Source: Pseudomonas helvetica
Lineage (GTDB): Bacteria > Pseudomonadota > Gammaproteobacteria > Pseudomonadales > Pseudomonadaceae
Direction of reading: 5' to 3'
Length of the DNA: 64,000 bases
NCBI RefSeq assembly: GCF_039908645.1
Contig: NZ_CP150917.1
Coordinates: 3,111,501-3,175,500, forward strand
Below, one piece after another: positions 45,301-54,826 of this stretch (positions are counted from its first letter, which is position 1; every line of letters starts with the position of its first letter). The notes beneath the pieces are model-generated. The model saw only the letters and a list, made by a program, of their open reading frames with translations. It searched no databases and was not told the DNA's origin. The translations under genes and the position numbers were made by a program.

Positions 45301-46726
45301 TTGCGCGACACCCGATGAGCTGCTGGCAGCGCAAGCCGAGGTTCCACCGATGATGGAGGACCTGTCGTCAAGCGAAGCGCCGGCCTATTACCTCTATACC
45401 TCGGGCACCACCGGAAAGCCCAAATGCGTGGTGCTGAGCAATCTAGCCACCGCCAATGTCATTGGCAGCACCCTTGAGCGCTGGGCAGTGACCGAGCGCG
45501 ATGTGTTCATGTCCGTAACCCCGCTTCACCATGACATGTCGGTTTTCGACGTGTTGGGCTGCCTGACAGCGGGGGCGACGCTGGTACTGCCTGGCCATGG
45601 CGAGGAAAAGGATGCGGTGCGCTGGAATCAGTTGATTGCCCGGCATCAGGTGACGTTGTGGTGTTCGGTGCCCGCCATCCTGGAGATGCTTCTTTCTTGC
45701 CGCGCCGCTCATGACTTGAAGAGCCTGCGCCTGATTGCACAGGGTGGTGACTACATCAAGCCCGCTGTGATCGCCGAGCTGCGCGCGCTGCTGCCGGATT
45801 CCCGGTTGATCTCCCTTGGGGGGCCGACGGAGACAACCATCTGGAGTATCTGGCACGAAATCACTGCCGATGACCAAGCGCTAATCCCATACGGCAGGCC
45901 CTTGCCCGGTAACCGTTATTTCACCCTTGATTCACAGGGTGAGCATTGCCCGGCGGGCGTTGTTGGCCGAATTCACACGGCCGGTGTCAATCTCGCATTG
46001 GGCTACCTGGAAAACGGTGAGCTGACACAGAGTGAGTTCGTGACCGTCAGGGATGAACATGGCCAGGCCGTTCGTGCGTTCCGCACCGGTGACTGTGGTC
46101 GCTACCGTCGCGATGGCACCTTGATCTTCGACAGTCGGGTCAACGGCTATGTGAAAGTTCGCGGTGTACGGGTGTCGCTCCCGGATATCGAGATCGAATT
46201 GATCAATCACCCATCGGTCAGGCACGTGCTGGTCGTGGATTATGGCGAGCAGCGTCGAGGTGAGGTCTGCATCGGTGCGCTGTATGTCGGCCAGCAGGGT
46301 GCCGCGGAGCTGACGGCAACCGAGTTGCGCAACTATGCCCGCCAACATCTGCCGCACTCCCATGTCCCCACACGGTTCTTGAGCGTGGATGAGTTGCCGC
46401 TGTCGCAAAACGGCAAGCCTGATCGCCAGCGTGCCCGCAGCCTGCTCACTGCGCCGGCGAATGAAGTGGCCGAGCCTGTCGCCAGAATCATCTCGACCAA
46501 GAGAAACAAGGTGCTGGACCTCTACTTGAGTGTATTGGGCCGCCCGTTGGAAGACGGGGTCGATGACGCGGTGGATTTCATCAGCCTGGGGTTGCGTCCC
46601 CAGCATTTGAAGGCCATTTCGGCGCGGTTCCAGGAAGACTTTTCGGTGGTGCTTTCACCCGGGCAATTGCTGCGCTGCCGCAATGCACACGACGTCGAAC
46701 GGCTGCTCATGGCTGAAGGCTCGTGA
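42374..46726 (+). CDS. pmsD: NRPS with two cyclization domains, adenylation domain and a degenerate carrier, PmsD-like
   Basis: 1450 residues. Cy1 (about 1-430) with D133-MIAI-D138-PSS; Cy2 (about 435-860) with DALILDGRS, both having the DxxxxDxxS of heterocyclization domains. The adenylation domain (about 900-1370) shows [10 protein letters not shown], '[13 protein letters not shown]' and SQNGKPDRQ. The last 70 residues fold like a carrier but read [11 protein letters not shown] where LGGxS is expected, with Pro1409 in the serine position. In the acinetobactin/pseudomonine pathways this enzyme activates threonine and forms the oxazoline. Since its own carrier seems dead, threonine is presumably loaded onto PmsG. 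Threonine specificity was not read from the code. Confidence 0.88.
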   Translation: MRELTSMQAACWIGRAAHASLGRVSAHLYAEFDGRSIDLERLRTALERVCRLHPMLRVRLNADGLQSIASMDQSPQLEVEDLRSMIESEVARHLLCKREEWTHQQLDLGHCPGVRFSVSLLADDEFRLHVDTDMIAIDPSSFRTLIEDLARFYDDPDGPVPHTPSFFDWYDKARTDTSLKVARERDRIWWRERLAEIAPAPTLPFLEVQPDQARSHRLSTWLGPDERQALQRLARERRMTLSTLMMGLFAVVLGAQTGDRKFRLNVPSFWRPPLVDDVERVVGDFANVLILDVDIESARSPAALCTQMAKRMLDLLEHSAYPGVNLMRDLSRHHGSPQLAPVVFTAALDMPGGDLLSERVRRVFGPMNWVISQGPQVALDAQIACADGGILINWDIRLDALPEAWVSNLFDRFVAIVREASVCSAVLDLPFSQRGLPLNALQQAYLLGRSPQMPLGGVAMQEFREYRGSLDPALLRSRLAGMVRRHESLRTRIDAQKLVQFVSDEVQINLQEIDLTALSPDDALGYVEERREAYAHALFELDRSPWNVTVFLLPEGHLSVFVRLDALILDGRSIATLMVELFDGVVGEEPFTEVTPEPEDLARQRKADAVYWKAKLASVSGAPRLPWITPLDQVGASRYERQSLLVPKAAFSAFCKLGARQRLFKNSALMALVLEVLSHWVDEGGVCVAVPVAPQTSGAFANRSSFIAVNWSTDPDGFAQRATQLQVDVLEGLQHLAFSGVDLARLLFESHGPGPVLPVVITNGFSWPVSPADSPMSLCGGLTQTPQVGMDIRFSANAEGALVFDIDYAREVLDPAVVSDILSAFERAIGQITANGVFAIDTPAIIDRCHYRLNSPVTEACHAAFLGQIASNIFDRSNARIALISGDRQISYAELGDGVCRVIAALKARGLSRHDVVAICLPRSPEHTMVTLACALTGLIWVPIDASAPEERRLFLLENCRPDLVVITQGESVERPCATPDELLAAQAEVPPMMEDLSSSEAPAYYLYTSGTTGKPKCVVLSNLATANVIGSTLERWAVTERDVFMSVTPLHHDMSVFDVLGCLTAGATLVLPGHGEEKDAVRWNQLIARHQVTLWCSVPAILEMLLSCRAAHDLKSLRLIAQGGDYIKPAVIAELRALLPDSRLISLGGPTETTIWSIWHEITADDQALIPYGRPLPGNRYFTLDSQGEHCPAGVVGRIHTAGVNLALGYLENGELTQSEFVTVRDEHGQAVRAFRTGDCGRYRRDGTLIFDSRVNGYVKVRGVRVSLPDIEIELINHPSVRHVLVVDYGEQRRGEVCIGALYVGQQGAAELTATELRNYARQHLPHSHVPTRFLSVDELPLSQNGKPDRQRARSLLTAPANEVAEPVARIISTKRNKVLDLYLSVLGRPLEDGVDDAVDFISLGLRPQHLKAISARFQEDFSVVLSPGQLLRCRNAHDVERLLMAEGS

Positions 46727-46818
46727 GCGCCTCTGAATAATAGTGAAATGAATGGAGAGGGGCACCACAGAGCGTGCTCCCTTCTATCCAAAAAGCAGTC
46801 CCTTTGGAGATGGATCGG

Positions 46819-48138
46819 ATGACGGATATACCCACTGTAGATATTGCCGGTGTTGGCATTGGGCCCTTTAATCTCGGGCTGGCTGCATTACTGTCCAGGC
46901 ACACGGGCGTGACGGGTATTTTCCTTGATCGCAAAGCGGAATTTCGCTGGCATGAAGGACTTCTCTTGCCAGGCACGACGCTTCAGGTTCCCTTCCTGGC
47001 GGACCTGGTGACGATGGCTGACCCCACGCATCCACTGAGTTATCTGAACTACCTGCATCAGCACGATCGCCTGTATCAGTTCTATTACTACGAGAACTTT
47101 CAGGTGCCGCGGCGCGAGTACGACCATTACTGCCGATGGGCGTCGCAGCAGTTGCCCGCCTGCCACTTCGGCGAAGACATCTGTGATGTGAGCTATGACG
47201 CGAGCGTTGACCGATTCCTGATTGAGAGCCAGTCCGTGTCCGGCTTCAAACGCCGTTACTACAGCCGGGACCTGGCGATTGGCGTCGGCACCGTGCCGCT
47301 GTTGCCGAAATGGGCCCAGCTCAAGAGCACGGCGCCGGTCATGCATTCGGCAGAGTTCGGCAAAAGGCAGGAGCAGTTGGCGCAGTGCCGACGGGTCACG
47401 GTGATTGGCTCCGGGCAGAGTGCGGCGGAGTGCGTGCTGGCATTGTTCAGCGAGTTGACCCCCGAACGGATTGCGGCCGGAGCTTCGATTCGCTGGATCA
47501 CGCGTTCGCCAGGCTTCCATCCCATGGAGTATTCAAAACTTGGGCAGGAGTGCTTTACGCCATCCTACATGGAGTACTTCCACAGTATTCCACGGGAACG
47601 TCGCCGAGATATCGTTGCGGGGCAGGGGTTGCTGTACAAGGGCATCAGTTTTTCGACCATTGCCCAGATCTACGACCTGATCTACGAACGCTCGATTGGT
47701 GGAGCTGATACAGGTCTGACGTTGCTTTCCAACTGCGAGGTCGAGACCGTGGAGGATGTCGACGGCACGCTGCGAATTGTCTACCGGCACCGCGAACTGG
47801 ACCAGATCAGCACCCTTGAGGCCGATGCGATTGTTGCGGCGACGGGATACGGGCATGCCTGGCCGCAGTGGTTTGAAAGGCTCAAAGGCGTTGTGCTTGA
47901 AACCGATGAATTCGGCGACTGTATCGTCCAGGAAGACTTTACGGCACGCCGCTGCGACGAAGGCACGGGCCGTGTTTTTGTGCAGAACGCGGAGATCTTC
48001 CAGCACGGTGTGGGTTCGCCGGATCTCGGGGTAGCGGCCATTCGCAATGCGACAATTGCCAACCGGTTACTCGGTCGCACGCACTACCGCTTGCCCAAGC
48101 GCTCATCGTTCCAGCGCTACGGGATGCATGAAGCGTAG
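46819..48138 (+). CDS. pmsF: Histamine N-monooxygenase (ornithine/lysine N-hydroxylase family)
   Basis: 439 residues from MTDIPTVDIAGVGIG, with GGAG 9 nt before the ATG; the upstream in-frame codons are not needed. FAD motif GVGIGPFNLGLAALL, 'LPGTTLQVPFLADLVTMADP', NADPH motif VIGSGQSAAECVLAL and the C-terminal 'VQNAEIFQHGVGSPDLGVAA' are family hallmarks (IucD/PvdA/BasC type). It should give N-hydroxyhistamine, the nucleophile released into the siderophore. Co-transcribed with pmsD, 92 bp apart. The letter F is recalled by elimination from the pms naming and is less certain than the function. Confidence 0.88.
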   Translation: MTDIPTVDIAGVGIGPFNLGLAALLSRHTGVTGIFLDRKAEFRWHEGLLLPGTTLQVPFLADLVTMADPTHPLSYLNYLHQHDRLYQFYYYENFQVPRREYDHYCRWASQQLPACHFGEDICDVSYDASVDRFLIESQSVSGFKRRYYSRDLAIGVGTVPLLPKWAQLKSTAPVMHSAEFGKRQEQLAQCRRVTVIGSGQSAAECVLALFSELTPERIAAGASIRWITRSPGFHPMEYSKLGQECFTPSYMEYFHSIPRERRRDIVAGQGLLYKGISFSTIAQIYDLIYERSIGGADTGLTLLSNCEVETVEDVDGTLRIVYRHRELDQISTLEADAIVAATGYGHAWPQWFERLKGVVLETDEFGDCIVQEDFTARRCDEGTGRVFVQNAEIFQHGVGSPDLGVAAIRNATIANRLLGRTHYRLPKRSSFQRYGMHEA

Positions 48139-48147
48139 AGCTTGATG

Positions 48148-48190
48148 TGCAGGGTCTTGTTAACACTTTTGGCGTTACCGAGACCCTGAT
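48148..48190. terminator. Possible terminator between convergent pmsF and pmsG
   Basis: CAGGGTCT (48150-48157) pairs with AGACCCTG (48181-48188) across a 23-base loop, in the 58-bp gap between two convergent stops. The loop is long and T-tracts are poor. Confidence 0.35.
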
Positions 48191-48196
48191 TGAGGG

Positions 48197-50365
48197 TTAT
48201 GCGCGGATATGATTCAGGGCGATGCCGGCTGCATCTGGCGTTGTGAAGCGTGCGAACACGTGATCGATCATTGCGCTGAGGCGTGCCATCTGTTCGGCGC
48301 TGTAACGCTCCGAACGGTAGGTGATCACCAGGCGCAGTGAGCGTTTGCCGTCGATCAGGTTTTCCAGGATCTCGAACTGAATACCGAACATCGACTGGTT
48401 CTTGTCCGGGTCAATCTGTCGGTAGCGGATCGTTCCTGCGTCTGGCGTGTTCAGGGTGCCGTTCAATGCGTTGTTGGCATGAATCTGGATATAGACGTCG
48501 AACAGCAGGCCGTCCGCAGCGGACATGCCCAAGGCTTGTTGAATCGTCTCCATCGGCACATCGGCATAAGCCATGGAGTCATTGATCAGGTGGGTGATGT
48601 TTTCGATCAGAGTGCCCACTGTCTGCTGAGGATCGAACTGCACCCGGTGCGCGACCATGGTGGTGAAGTAACCGACCGTTTCGTAAAACCCGGGGTCGGT
48701 ACGCCCGGAAGCCGATGTGCCGATCACCAGGTCCTGCAAGTCACCGAGTTTGTGCAGGGACAGCGCGATGGCCGTATAGACCACGCCGAACAGCGACGAG
48801 TTGTTCTGTCTGGCGAAGGCATACAGGTTATCGGTGAGGTCCTGGTCGGGTTTGATTTCGAACCATTGAGCCTTCGTCGAAGCGGCTTCGGCAGGCGCGC
48901 TCGCCTGATGATCAGGGGAGGGCAGTGTCAAACCGCGGGTTGCATCACGCAACAGGCTCGTCCAATAGTCGAGATGCTGCTGATTGACGCCGGTACTTTG
49001 TTCTTGCACGGCGAACTCGTGGAATGAGCGGGCAGGCGCTTCCCAGGTCGGCGCTTTGTCGGCGGCACGGGCGAGGTAGGCTTGGGCCAGTTCTTCCATC
49101 ATGACGTTGAGCGACCATTCATCAATGGCCATGTGATGGATCAGCAAAGACAGGGTTTGGCGCTTGCGCTGCGAGTCGTAAATGAAGCGAACCCTGAGGG
49201 GCAGTTCGCGGGCCAGGTCGAACTGATAAGCGGCTTCGCTTTCCAGTGTTGCCCCTCGGCTCTCATGGCTGGGCCAGAACCATTTGTAGTGGGACAGTTG
49301 CGCGACCGGCACGATTTGCTGATACGCCTCAGCGTCCTGGAAGTGGAAGGTCGTACGCAGGCTGGCATGGCGGATGAGCAGGTCGCGGAAGGCTTGCTCG
49401 AACAGCGCTTCATCCACGTTGTCGAGGAAATCCAAGGCAAAGGGCAGGTTAAAAATCGTCCCGAACCCATAGGCGACATAGGCCCGCCCGAGGGAGGCCT
49501 GGGCCAGCGCGAAAGGCGCGCGCTGCACGTCCTGTGGCAGGCCAGGCGCAGACGCTGCCGGGTTGTCATGCGCGATGACGTGGGCCCGTGATGCCAGGGC
49601 CTCGGCGGTAGGGGCGCTGAAAAAATCATTGAACTGGACTTCGATGCCGTGGCTGCTCAATAGCTTGCCAATGATGCGGGTGGCCAGCAGGGAGTGGCCG
49701 CCGAAATCAAAGAAGTCATCCGTAAGTTGCATGTCGGGCTCAGCCAGGGCACCACGGAATTCGCCAAGGATAATCGTCGCCACTTCACTGCTGTTGGTCA
49801 CTGGCCGGGCGTTGGGTGTACTGGCTGCTGGCGCTGCATCCTTGCCATCGGCCTGACGGCGTAACCACGGGGTGTCGCTGGTCGAGTGACCGACATAGGC
49901 GTTCAGGACCCCGCGATACAGGTCGATCTCCTGGCAGGTCTGGTCGAGGATCTGATGGATCACGAACGCCAGGATAACGTTCTGCCTGGTTTGAATCATC
50001 AGCGCCTTGAATGGCGGCTGGCTTTGCGCATCCCACGATGCCGCTTGCCGCGAAAGCAATTGCTCGGTGGCTTCGGCGTCGGAGTGTGAGCGAATGAGTT
50101 CGACACAGGATTTCCAGTCACTGGCGTGGACCTTGTCCACTTCGCCGTCGTCGTTGAATTGATAGCGTGCATTCAAATCAGGCAGTGTTTCGATGACGGC
50201 CTTGATCGCCAACTCGAGCCTTGAAAGATCGACATCAGCGTCGAGCCGCCAGGCGCAGAGGTGTTTGAGGATGCGTTCGGGGTATTGCTGCTGCAAGAGC
50301 CAGATATGTTCCTCGTGACCGTTGACAGATAGCTTCGGTAACGAATCTGGACTGAGTTCCATCAT
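48197..50365 (-). CDS. pmsG: NRPS with carrier and condensation domain, PmsG-like
   Basis: 722 residues from MMELSPDSLPKLSVNGHEEH. About 1-170 is a reduced condensation-like region without HHxxxD ('FVIHQILDQTCQEIDLYRGV' at its end). A carrier domain (about 190-260) follows with Ser225 in DDFFDFGGHSLLATR, then a condensation domain (about 280-700) with His410-His411 in LIHHMAIDEWS. It should carry the salicyl-threonyl/oxazoline intermediate and pass it to N-hydroxyhistamine, releasing the product without a thioesterase. Transcribed alone on the minus strand with a Fur box before it. The PCP-C arrangement complements the dead carrier of PmsD. Confidence 0.87.
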   Translation of the reverse strand: MMELSPDSLPKLSVNGHEEHIWLLQQQYPERILKHLCAWRLDADVDLSRLELAIKAVIETLPDLNARYQFNDDGEVDKVHASDWKSCVELIRSHSDAEATEQLLSRQAASWDAQSQPPFKALMIQTRQNVILAFVIHQILDQTCQEIDLYRGVLNAYVGHSTSDTPWLRRQADGKDAAPAASTPNARPVTNSSEVATIILGEFRGALAEPDMQLTDDFFDFGGHSLLATRIIGKLLSSHGIEVQFNDFFSAPTAEALASRAHVIAHDNPAASAPGLPQDVQRAPFALAQASLGRAYVAYGFGTIFNLPFALDFLDNVDEALFEQAFRDLLIRHASLRTTFHFQDAEAYQQIVPVAQLSHYKWFWPSHESRGATLESEAAYQFDLARELPLRVRFIYDSQRKRQTLSLLIHHMAIDEWSLNVMMEELAQAYLARAADKAPTWEAPARSFHEFAVQEQSTGVNQQHLDYWTSLLRDATRGLTLPSPDHQASAPAEAASTKAQWFEIKPDQDLTDNLYAFARQNNSSLFGVVYTAIALSLHKLGDLQDLVIGTSASGRTDPGFYETVGYFTTMVAHRVQFDPQQTVGTLIENITHLINDSMAYADVPMETIQQALGMSAADGLLFDVYIQIHANNALNGTLNTPDAGTIRYRQIDPDKNQSMFGIQFEILENLIDGKRSLRLVITYRSERYSAEQMARLSAMIDHVFARFTTPDAAGIALNHIRA

Positions 50366-50523
50366 GGAAATTTCCCGCCTTATCAAACTGAACAGTAAGA
50401 AGTAGAGGTGGCACCGAGTGCCGACAGACCGATCCTCGGTCTGGTGTAACGCCCAGGCTCCGGGCGTCAAAGGAGTTGCAATGAGGTCGCATTGCAGGGG
50501 CTCTATGAACACCGTATGATGTT

Positions 50524-50542
50524 AAATAATAATCATACCTAT
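50524..50542. promoter_or_regulatory. Fur box between pmsG and the ECF sigma gene
   Basis: 'AAATAATAATCATACCTAT' fits the Fur core (AATAATnATnAT). It is 159 bp from the pmsG start and 52 bp from the sigma start. It could repress both genes in iron excess. Confidence 0.65.
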
Positions 50543-50593
50543 TCGCATTAGTCAAAATCTGATCGCGAAGACCATCGTCTCAGGAGAGGTGTT

Positions 50594-51112
50594 GTGGACA
50601 ACGGAGCGTTCGCGTCCCAGGAGCAATTTGAAAAGCTGTATGTCGACCATTACCGCTGGTTGTGCAATTTGTTGCGTCGCAAGCTGGGCAATTCGGTGGA
50701 TGCCGCGGATCTGGCCCATGACGTCTATCTCAATCTCATCAGGAAGGGCCGGGTTCCCTCAACCGAGAACTCACGCCGTCATCTGACTCAAATCGCCAAA
50801 GGCATGGTGATAGATCTGTATCGCCGCCGGCATCTTGAGGCCAGCCATCTGGAAGGGCTGATGCAGCAAGCCGAGCCTCAGGTGCCATCAGAAGAGGTTC
50901 GTGCGCTGGCATCCGAGGCCCTGTCACAGATCGATGTTGCCTTGCATAACAAGCCACTCAAGGCCCGCGAAGCGTTGCTGATGTGCAAGTTGCATGGCAT
51001 GGGCCACCGGGATATCGCGGCCGAGTTGAAGGTGTCGGTGTCCTCCGTCGAGAAATACATCGCTGCGGGCCTTCGGGCCTGTCACCCATTTGCATCGGGG
51101 GCTGGCCTGTGA
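50594..51112 (+). CDS. ECF RNA polymerase sigma factor (FecI/iron-starvation type)
   Basis: 172 residues from GTG 50594, with AGGAGAGG upstream. Sigma-70 region 2 (about 10-75: 'FEKLYVDHYRWLCNLLRRKL', 'AADLAHDVYLNLIRKGRVPS', 'SRRHLTQIAKGMVIDLYRRR') and region 4 (about 110-165: 'LLMCKLHGMGHRDIAAELKV', SVSSVEKYIAAGLR). The IAKGxxxDxxRR and SVEKYIA signatures are of the FecI/PvdS group. No FecR-like anti-sigma gene follows. Downstream siderophore transport genes and a shared promoter-like element (51151-51185, 58621-58655) make it the probable regulator of this locus. Likely Fur-repressed itself. Confidence 0.92.
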   Translation: MDNGAFASQEQFEKLYVDHYRWLCNLLRRKLGNSVDAADLAHDVYLNLIRKGRVPSTENSRRHLTQIAKGMVIDLYRRRHLEASHLEGLMQQAEPQVPSEEVRALASEALSQIDVALHNKPLKAREALLMCKLHGMGHRDIAAELKVSVSSVEKYIAAGLRACHPFASGAGL

Positions 51113-51150
51113 CCGGTCGTTCGGTTCACGACGGCGAACGGATTAATCCG

Positions 51151-51185
51151 CATTTCGATTGAGGATTTTGCGTCGCCGTTCGGAA
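51151..51185 (+). promoter_or_regulatory. Candidate ECF sigma promoter of the exporter/uptake operon
   Basis: CATTT-n-GATTGAGGA is followed by TT-n-GCGT and CGGAA ending at 51185. The same element, with identical spacing (27 of 35 bases alike), occurs at 58621-58655 before the TonB receptor. It lies 88 bp before the first ABC gene. The -35 would be in TTGAGGA and the -10 in GTTCGGA. Confidence 0.6.
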
Positions 51186-51272
51186 TAAAGGTACGCAACG
51201 CGCAAAACGCTCGAACACAAAGGAAGTCAGGCATGCCTTCAGGCTGTCACCAGTGGTAATTCAGGAGAGCTC

Positions 51273-53063
51273 ATGAGTGATAAAGACAAACCCGCCGCCG
51301 GCTCGGTATCCCGGATACTGAAACCCGTACGCGGCCGGCTGATTGTCGCCGCGGTACTGGCCGCCATCGGGACCATGCTGACGATGGTGCCACTGGCCGG
51401 CATCGCCCATATCGCACAGCTCTCGATGGGGCAGGCCGAGGTCGCTACCGGCTGGGTCCAGATGCAGAGTCAGGTCTGGCAGGTTGTCAGCGTCAGCCTG
51501 GCGTGCCTGTTCCTCGGCATGACGTTGATTTCGGTGGGCGAGATGGTTGCGCACCTGGCCGACAATCACATCACCGGCCATTTGCGTCTGGCGATTACTC
51601 GTCGACTGGCCAAGGTGCCACTGGGTTGGTTTACCAGTCGGGCTTCGGGTGAAGTCAAACAGGCAATGCAGGATGACATCGGTACGCTGCACAGCCTGAC
51701 TGCGCACTTCTTTACCACGCTGGGCCGTACCGTTGGTGCGATTCTCATCGCCATCCTGTACCTGTTTGCCATGGACTGGCGCATGGCGATTGTCTCCCTG
51801 CTGCCATTCCCGCTGTTTTTCCTGTTTTTCTCCAGGGCAACCAAGGCCAGTGGGGCGAACATGCAATCGTTCGGTGCCGGTATGGCACGTATCAACAACG
51901 CAGTAGTCGAGTTCGTCAACGGCATTCCCGTGGTCAAGGCCTTCGGTGTCGAGGGCAAGGCCCATGGCAGTTACCGTGAGGCGGTGGATGCCTTCGCCGA
52001 AGCGTTCACCGACTTCACCCGGCCGCTGGTCAGTGCGATGGCCAACGCCCATGCAATGGTCACCCCGGTTGCGGTACTCGGTGTGGTGCTGGCCTTTGGC
52101 ACTTTGTTGGTGAGCCTGGGCTGGATCACACCGGTAGAAGTCTTGCCTTTCGCCTTGGTGGCGCCGGGCATTTGCGCGCCACTGCTGCTGTTGAGCTACA
52201 TCACCCACGACCTGAACAATGCTACCGCCGCTGCCCAGCGTGTGCATGGGCTACTGGAAACGCCGGTGCTGGAAACCCTGGTGGGCGAATCCCAGCAGTT
52301 GCCTGAAAATGCCGAAATTCGCGTCGAGCAACTCGGCTATAGCTACGACGGCCAGAGCCCGGTGCTCAAGAACATTGGCTTTACCCTCAAGCCCGGCACC
52401 GTGACCGCGATTGTCGGTGCTTCCGGCTCCGGCAAGTCGACATTGGCACGCCTGCTGCTGCGCTTCTTCGATCCGACTGAAGGGCGCATTACGCTGGGCG
52501 GCGTCGACATCAGGCAGATCGAGAGCGCGCAGTTGTACCGGCGCATCGGTTTTGTGTTGCAGGAAGTACGTCTTATCCATGCCAGCCTGCGCGACAACAT
52601 TGCCTTGGGCAGGCCGTCGGCCAGCCAGCAGGAAATCGAAGACGCAGCACGCACCGCGAATATTCACGAGCGCATCCTCGCCTTGCCGCGCGGTTATGAC
52701 TCGGTGATCGGAGAGGATGTGCAGCTCTCCGGCGGCGAGTTGCAGCGCGTAAGTATCGCCCGCGCCGTGTTGCTGGACCCGCCGGTGCTGGTGCTTGATG
52801 AAGCCACGGCGGCAGCCGATGCCGAGAACGAGGTGAAGCTCCAGCAAGCGCTATCGCGATTCGCCCGGGGCCGCACCTTGATGGTGATCGCTCACCGGCT
52901 CGATACGGTGATGCACGCCGACCGGATCATTCTGATCGACAACGGTACGATTTGTGAGCAGGGACGTCACCACGAACTGCTCGCCCGCAAAGGCCGCTAC
53001 GCCCGACTGTGGGCACTGGGCGGCTACGAACAGGCCAAGGAACAGGCGGTGCCGTCATGCTGA
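51273..53063 (+). CDS. ABC exporter half-transporter (TMD-NBD), siderophore export candidate
   Basis: 596 residues, SD CAGGAGAG. N-terminal membrane domain with six helices (about 15-315), then a nucleotide-binding domain: Walker A GASGSGKST, Q-loop IGFVLQEVRL, signature LSGGELQRVSIARA, Walker B VLVLDEATA (the catalytic Glu present) and H-loop IAHRLDTV. It is of the IrtA/IrtB and BarA/BarB type, half-transporters that move siderophores (IrtAB imports; BarAB exports acinetobactin). Its stop overlaps the start of the second half-transporter by 7 bp. Export of pseudomonine is the likely role by context. Confidence 0.9.
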   Translation: MSDKDKPAAGSVSRILKPVRGRLIVAAVLAAIGTMLTMVPLAGIAHIAQLSMGQAEVATGWVQMQSQVWQVVSVSLACLFLGMTLISVGEMVAHLADNHITGHLRLAITRRLAKVPLGWFTSRASGEVKQAMQDDIGTLHSLTAHFFTTLGRTVGAILIAILYLFAMDWRMAIVSLLPFPLFFLFFSRATKASGANMQSFGAGMARINNAVVEFVNGIPVVKAFGVEGKAHGSYREAVDAFAEAFTDFTRPLVSAMANAHAMVTPVAVLGVVLAFGTLLVSLGWITPVEVLPFALVAPGICAPLLLLSYITHDLNNATAAAQRVHGLLETPVLETLVGESQQLPENAEIRVEQLGYSYDGQSPVLKNIGFTLKPGTVTAIVGASGSGKSTLARLLLRFFDPTEGRITLGGVDIRQIESAQLYRRIGFVLQEVRLIHASLRDNIALGRPSASQQEIEDAARTANIHERILALPRGYDSVIGEDVQLSGGELQRVSIARAVLLDPPVLVLDEATAAADAENEVKLQQALSRFARGRTLMVIAHRLDTVMHADRIILIDNGTICEQGRHHELLARKGRYARLWALGGYEQAKEQAVPSC

Positions 53064-54826
53064 AAACCTTTATTCAACTGTTGGGTGAAGACGCCCCGGT
53101 ACTGCGGCGCTATCTCTATATGACGCTGGTCTACGGCCTGCTCTGCGGGCTGACGATTGTCACCCTGGTGCCGATACTCACCAGCTTGCTGGGCAGTGAA
53201 ACGCGCGCAGCGGGCCAATGGTTGATCGCGCTGGTGATCGGCATGGTGATTTGCTGGGCGCTACGACGCACAGTAGAGAAAGCCGGAATCCGTGTCGGCA
53301 TCGCGGTTCTCCAGCGGGGCCGCCATCGGCTCGGTGACCACGTGGCGCGTTTGCCGGTGGGTTGGTTCACCGCGCAAAATACCGCGCGGCTAAGCCATGT
53401 CGCGTCCCAGGGCATGATGGAAATGGCGCAGCTTCCCGCCCACGTTTTCACGCCACTGATTACCGGCGTGATCACGCCGGTAGTGATCCTGATTGCACTG
53501 TTCGCCTTGCACTGGCAGATGGGCCTGATCGCACTGGTGACGCTGCCGATCCTCTTGGGTGTCTTTGTATTGACCGCTCGCTTGGGGCAGCGTGCCGACC
53601 AGGACTTCCAGTACAACGCTGCCCACACCAGCCAGCGCATGGTCGAGTTCGCCCAGGCGCAATCGGTGCTGCGGGCGTTCAATGGCGAGGACGGTGGTAC
53701 TCAGTTTCTAGAACAGGCCATCGGGCGCCAGCAGGACTCCGCGAGACGGTTGATTCACGTCTCGGCAATGTCGGTGGTGTTCAATGCGTGGGCTGTACAG
53801 GCGAGCTTCGCCGCCTTGCTGGTGGCCGCCACGCTATGGCTGGGTGAGCTGTTGGGCGCAAGCCTGGAGGCGGGATCGGTCATCGCGGTCATTGTTTCAC
53901 TGCTGCTGGTTAGCCGCTTTATCGATCCGTTGCTGGAAGTGGCCGGCTACAGCGAGGTGTTGCGTGGCGCGCGTGGCCAGTTGGGCGCCGTGCGTGAGAT
54001 TTTTGCGGTCAAGCCGCTGCCTGAACCGCAAACGCCACAGGCACCCGTCGATGGGTCCGTCGAACTGCGCAACGTGAGCTTTCGTTATGCCGAGGATCAG
54101 GCTGATGTATTACATGAGGTCAGCCTGCGTATCGAACCGGGCAGCATGACCGCTCTGGTCGGCGCTTCCGGCTCGGGCAAGACCACGCTGGTGAGGCTGA
54201 TCGCGCGTTTCTTCGACGTGACTCAAGGCTCTGTGATCGTCGGTGGTGTGGATGTGCGCCAGATGTCCGGCGAGCAACTGGCCGGCCAGATCAGCCAGAT
54301 CTTCCAGGATGCTTACCTGTTCCAGGGCAGCATCGCCGACAACATTCGCATTGGCAAACCCGATGCCAGTGATGCCCAGGTGATGGAAACGGCACGACAA
54401 GCCGGTGTCGTGGAGATCATCGAACGACTGCCTCAAGGCCTGGATACACCCGTGGGCGAGGGCGGCGCCCGCCTGTCCGGCGGCGAACGCCAGCGGATTT
54501 CCATCGCCCGTGCGCTGATCAAGGATGCACCGATTCTGTTGGTCGATGAGGCCACTGCTGCGCTCGATGCCGAAAACCAGGCCGCTATTGCCGAGGCACT
54601 GGCACGCTTGCGTGGTACGCGTACGCTGATCGTCATCGCGCACCAGCTCTCGACGGTGGCCATGGCCGACCAGATCCTGGTGCTCGATAATGGCCAGATC
54701 AGCGAGCGAGGTTCCCACGCGCAATTGAGTGCCAAGCCAGGGCTCTACGCGCACTTTCTCGCTCAGCGCCGGGCCGCAAAGGGCTGGCGCATTGCCGGGG
54801 TGCTTGGCAGTGAGGACGATTCTTGA
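53057..54826 (+). CDS. ABC exporter half-transporter (TMD-NBD), partner of the preceding gene
   Basis: 589 residues from MLKTFIQLLGEDAPVLRRYL. The upstream codons of the open frame read the neighbour's end. Six membrane helices (about 15-295) then an NBD: GASGSGKTT, 'ISQIFQDAYLFQGSIADNIR', LSGGERQRISIARA, ILLVDEATAALD and IAHQLSTVAMAD. With the preceding protein it would form a heterodimer like IrtAB or BarAB. Its last bases overlap the FecCD permease start (TTGA). Confidence 0.9.
   Translation: MLKTFIQLLGEDAPVLRRYLYMTLVYGLLCGLTIVTLVPILTSLLGSETRAAGQWLIALVIGMVICWALRRTVEKAGIRVGIAVLQRGRHRLGDHVARLPVGWFTAQNTARLSHVASQGMMEMAQLPAHVFTPLITGVITPVVILIALFALHWQMGLIALVTLPILLGVFVLTARLGQRADQDFQYNAAHTSQRMVEFAQAQSVLRAFNGEDGGTQFLEQAIGRQQDSARRLIHVSAMSVVFNAWAVQASFAALLVAATLWLGELLGASLEAGSVIAVIVSLLLVSRFIDPLLEVAGYSEVLRGARGQLGAVREIFAVKPLPEPQTPQAPVDGSVELRNVSFRYAEDQADVLHEVSLRIEPGSMTALVGASGSGKTTLVRLIARFFDVTQGSVIVGGVDVRQMSGEQLAGQISQIFQDAYLFQGSIADNIRIGKPDASDAQVMETARQAGVVEIIERLPQGLDTPVGEGGARLSGGERQRISIARALIKDAPILLVDEATAALDAENQAAIAEALARLRGTRTLIVIAHQLSTVAMADQILVLDNGQISERGSHAQLSAKPGLYAHFLAQRRAAKGWRIAGVLGSEDDS

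Noticed and set aside
42374..46726. Assigning threonine specificity from the adenylation code
   Set aside because: The FDVLG segment does not align cleanly with the usual code positions by eye, so the amino acid was taken from pathway context only.
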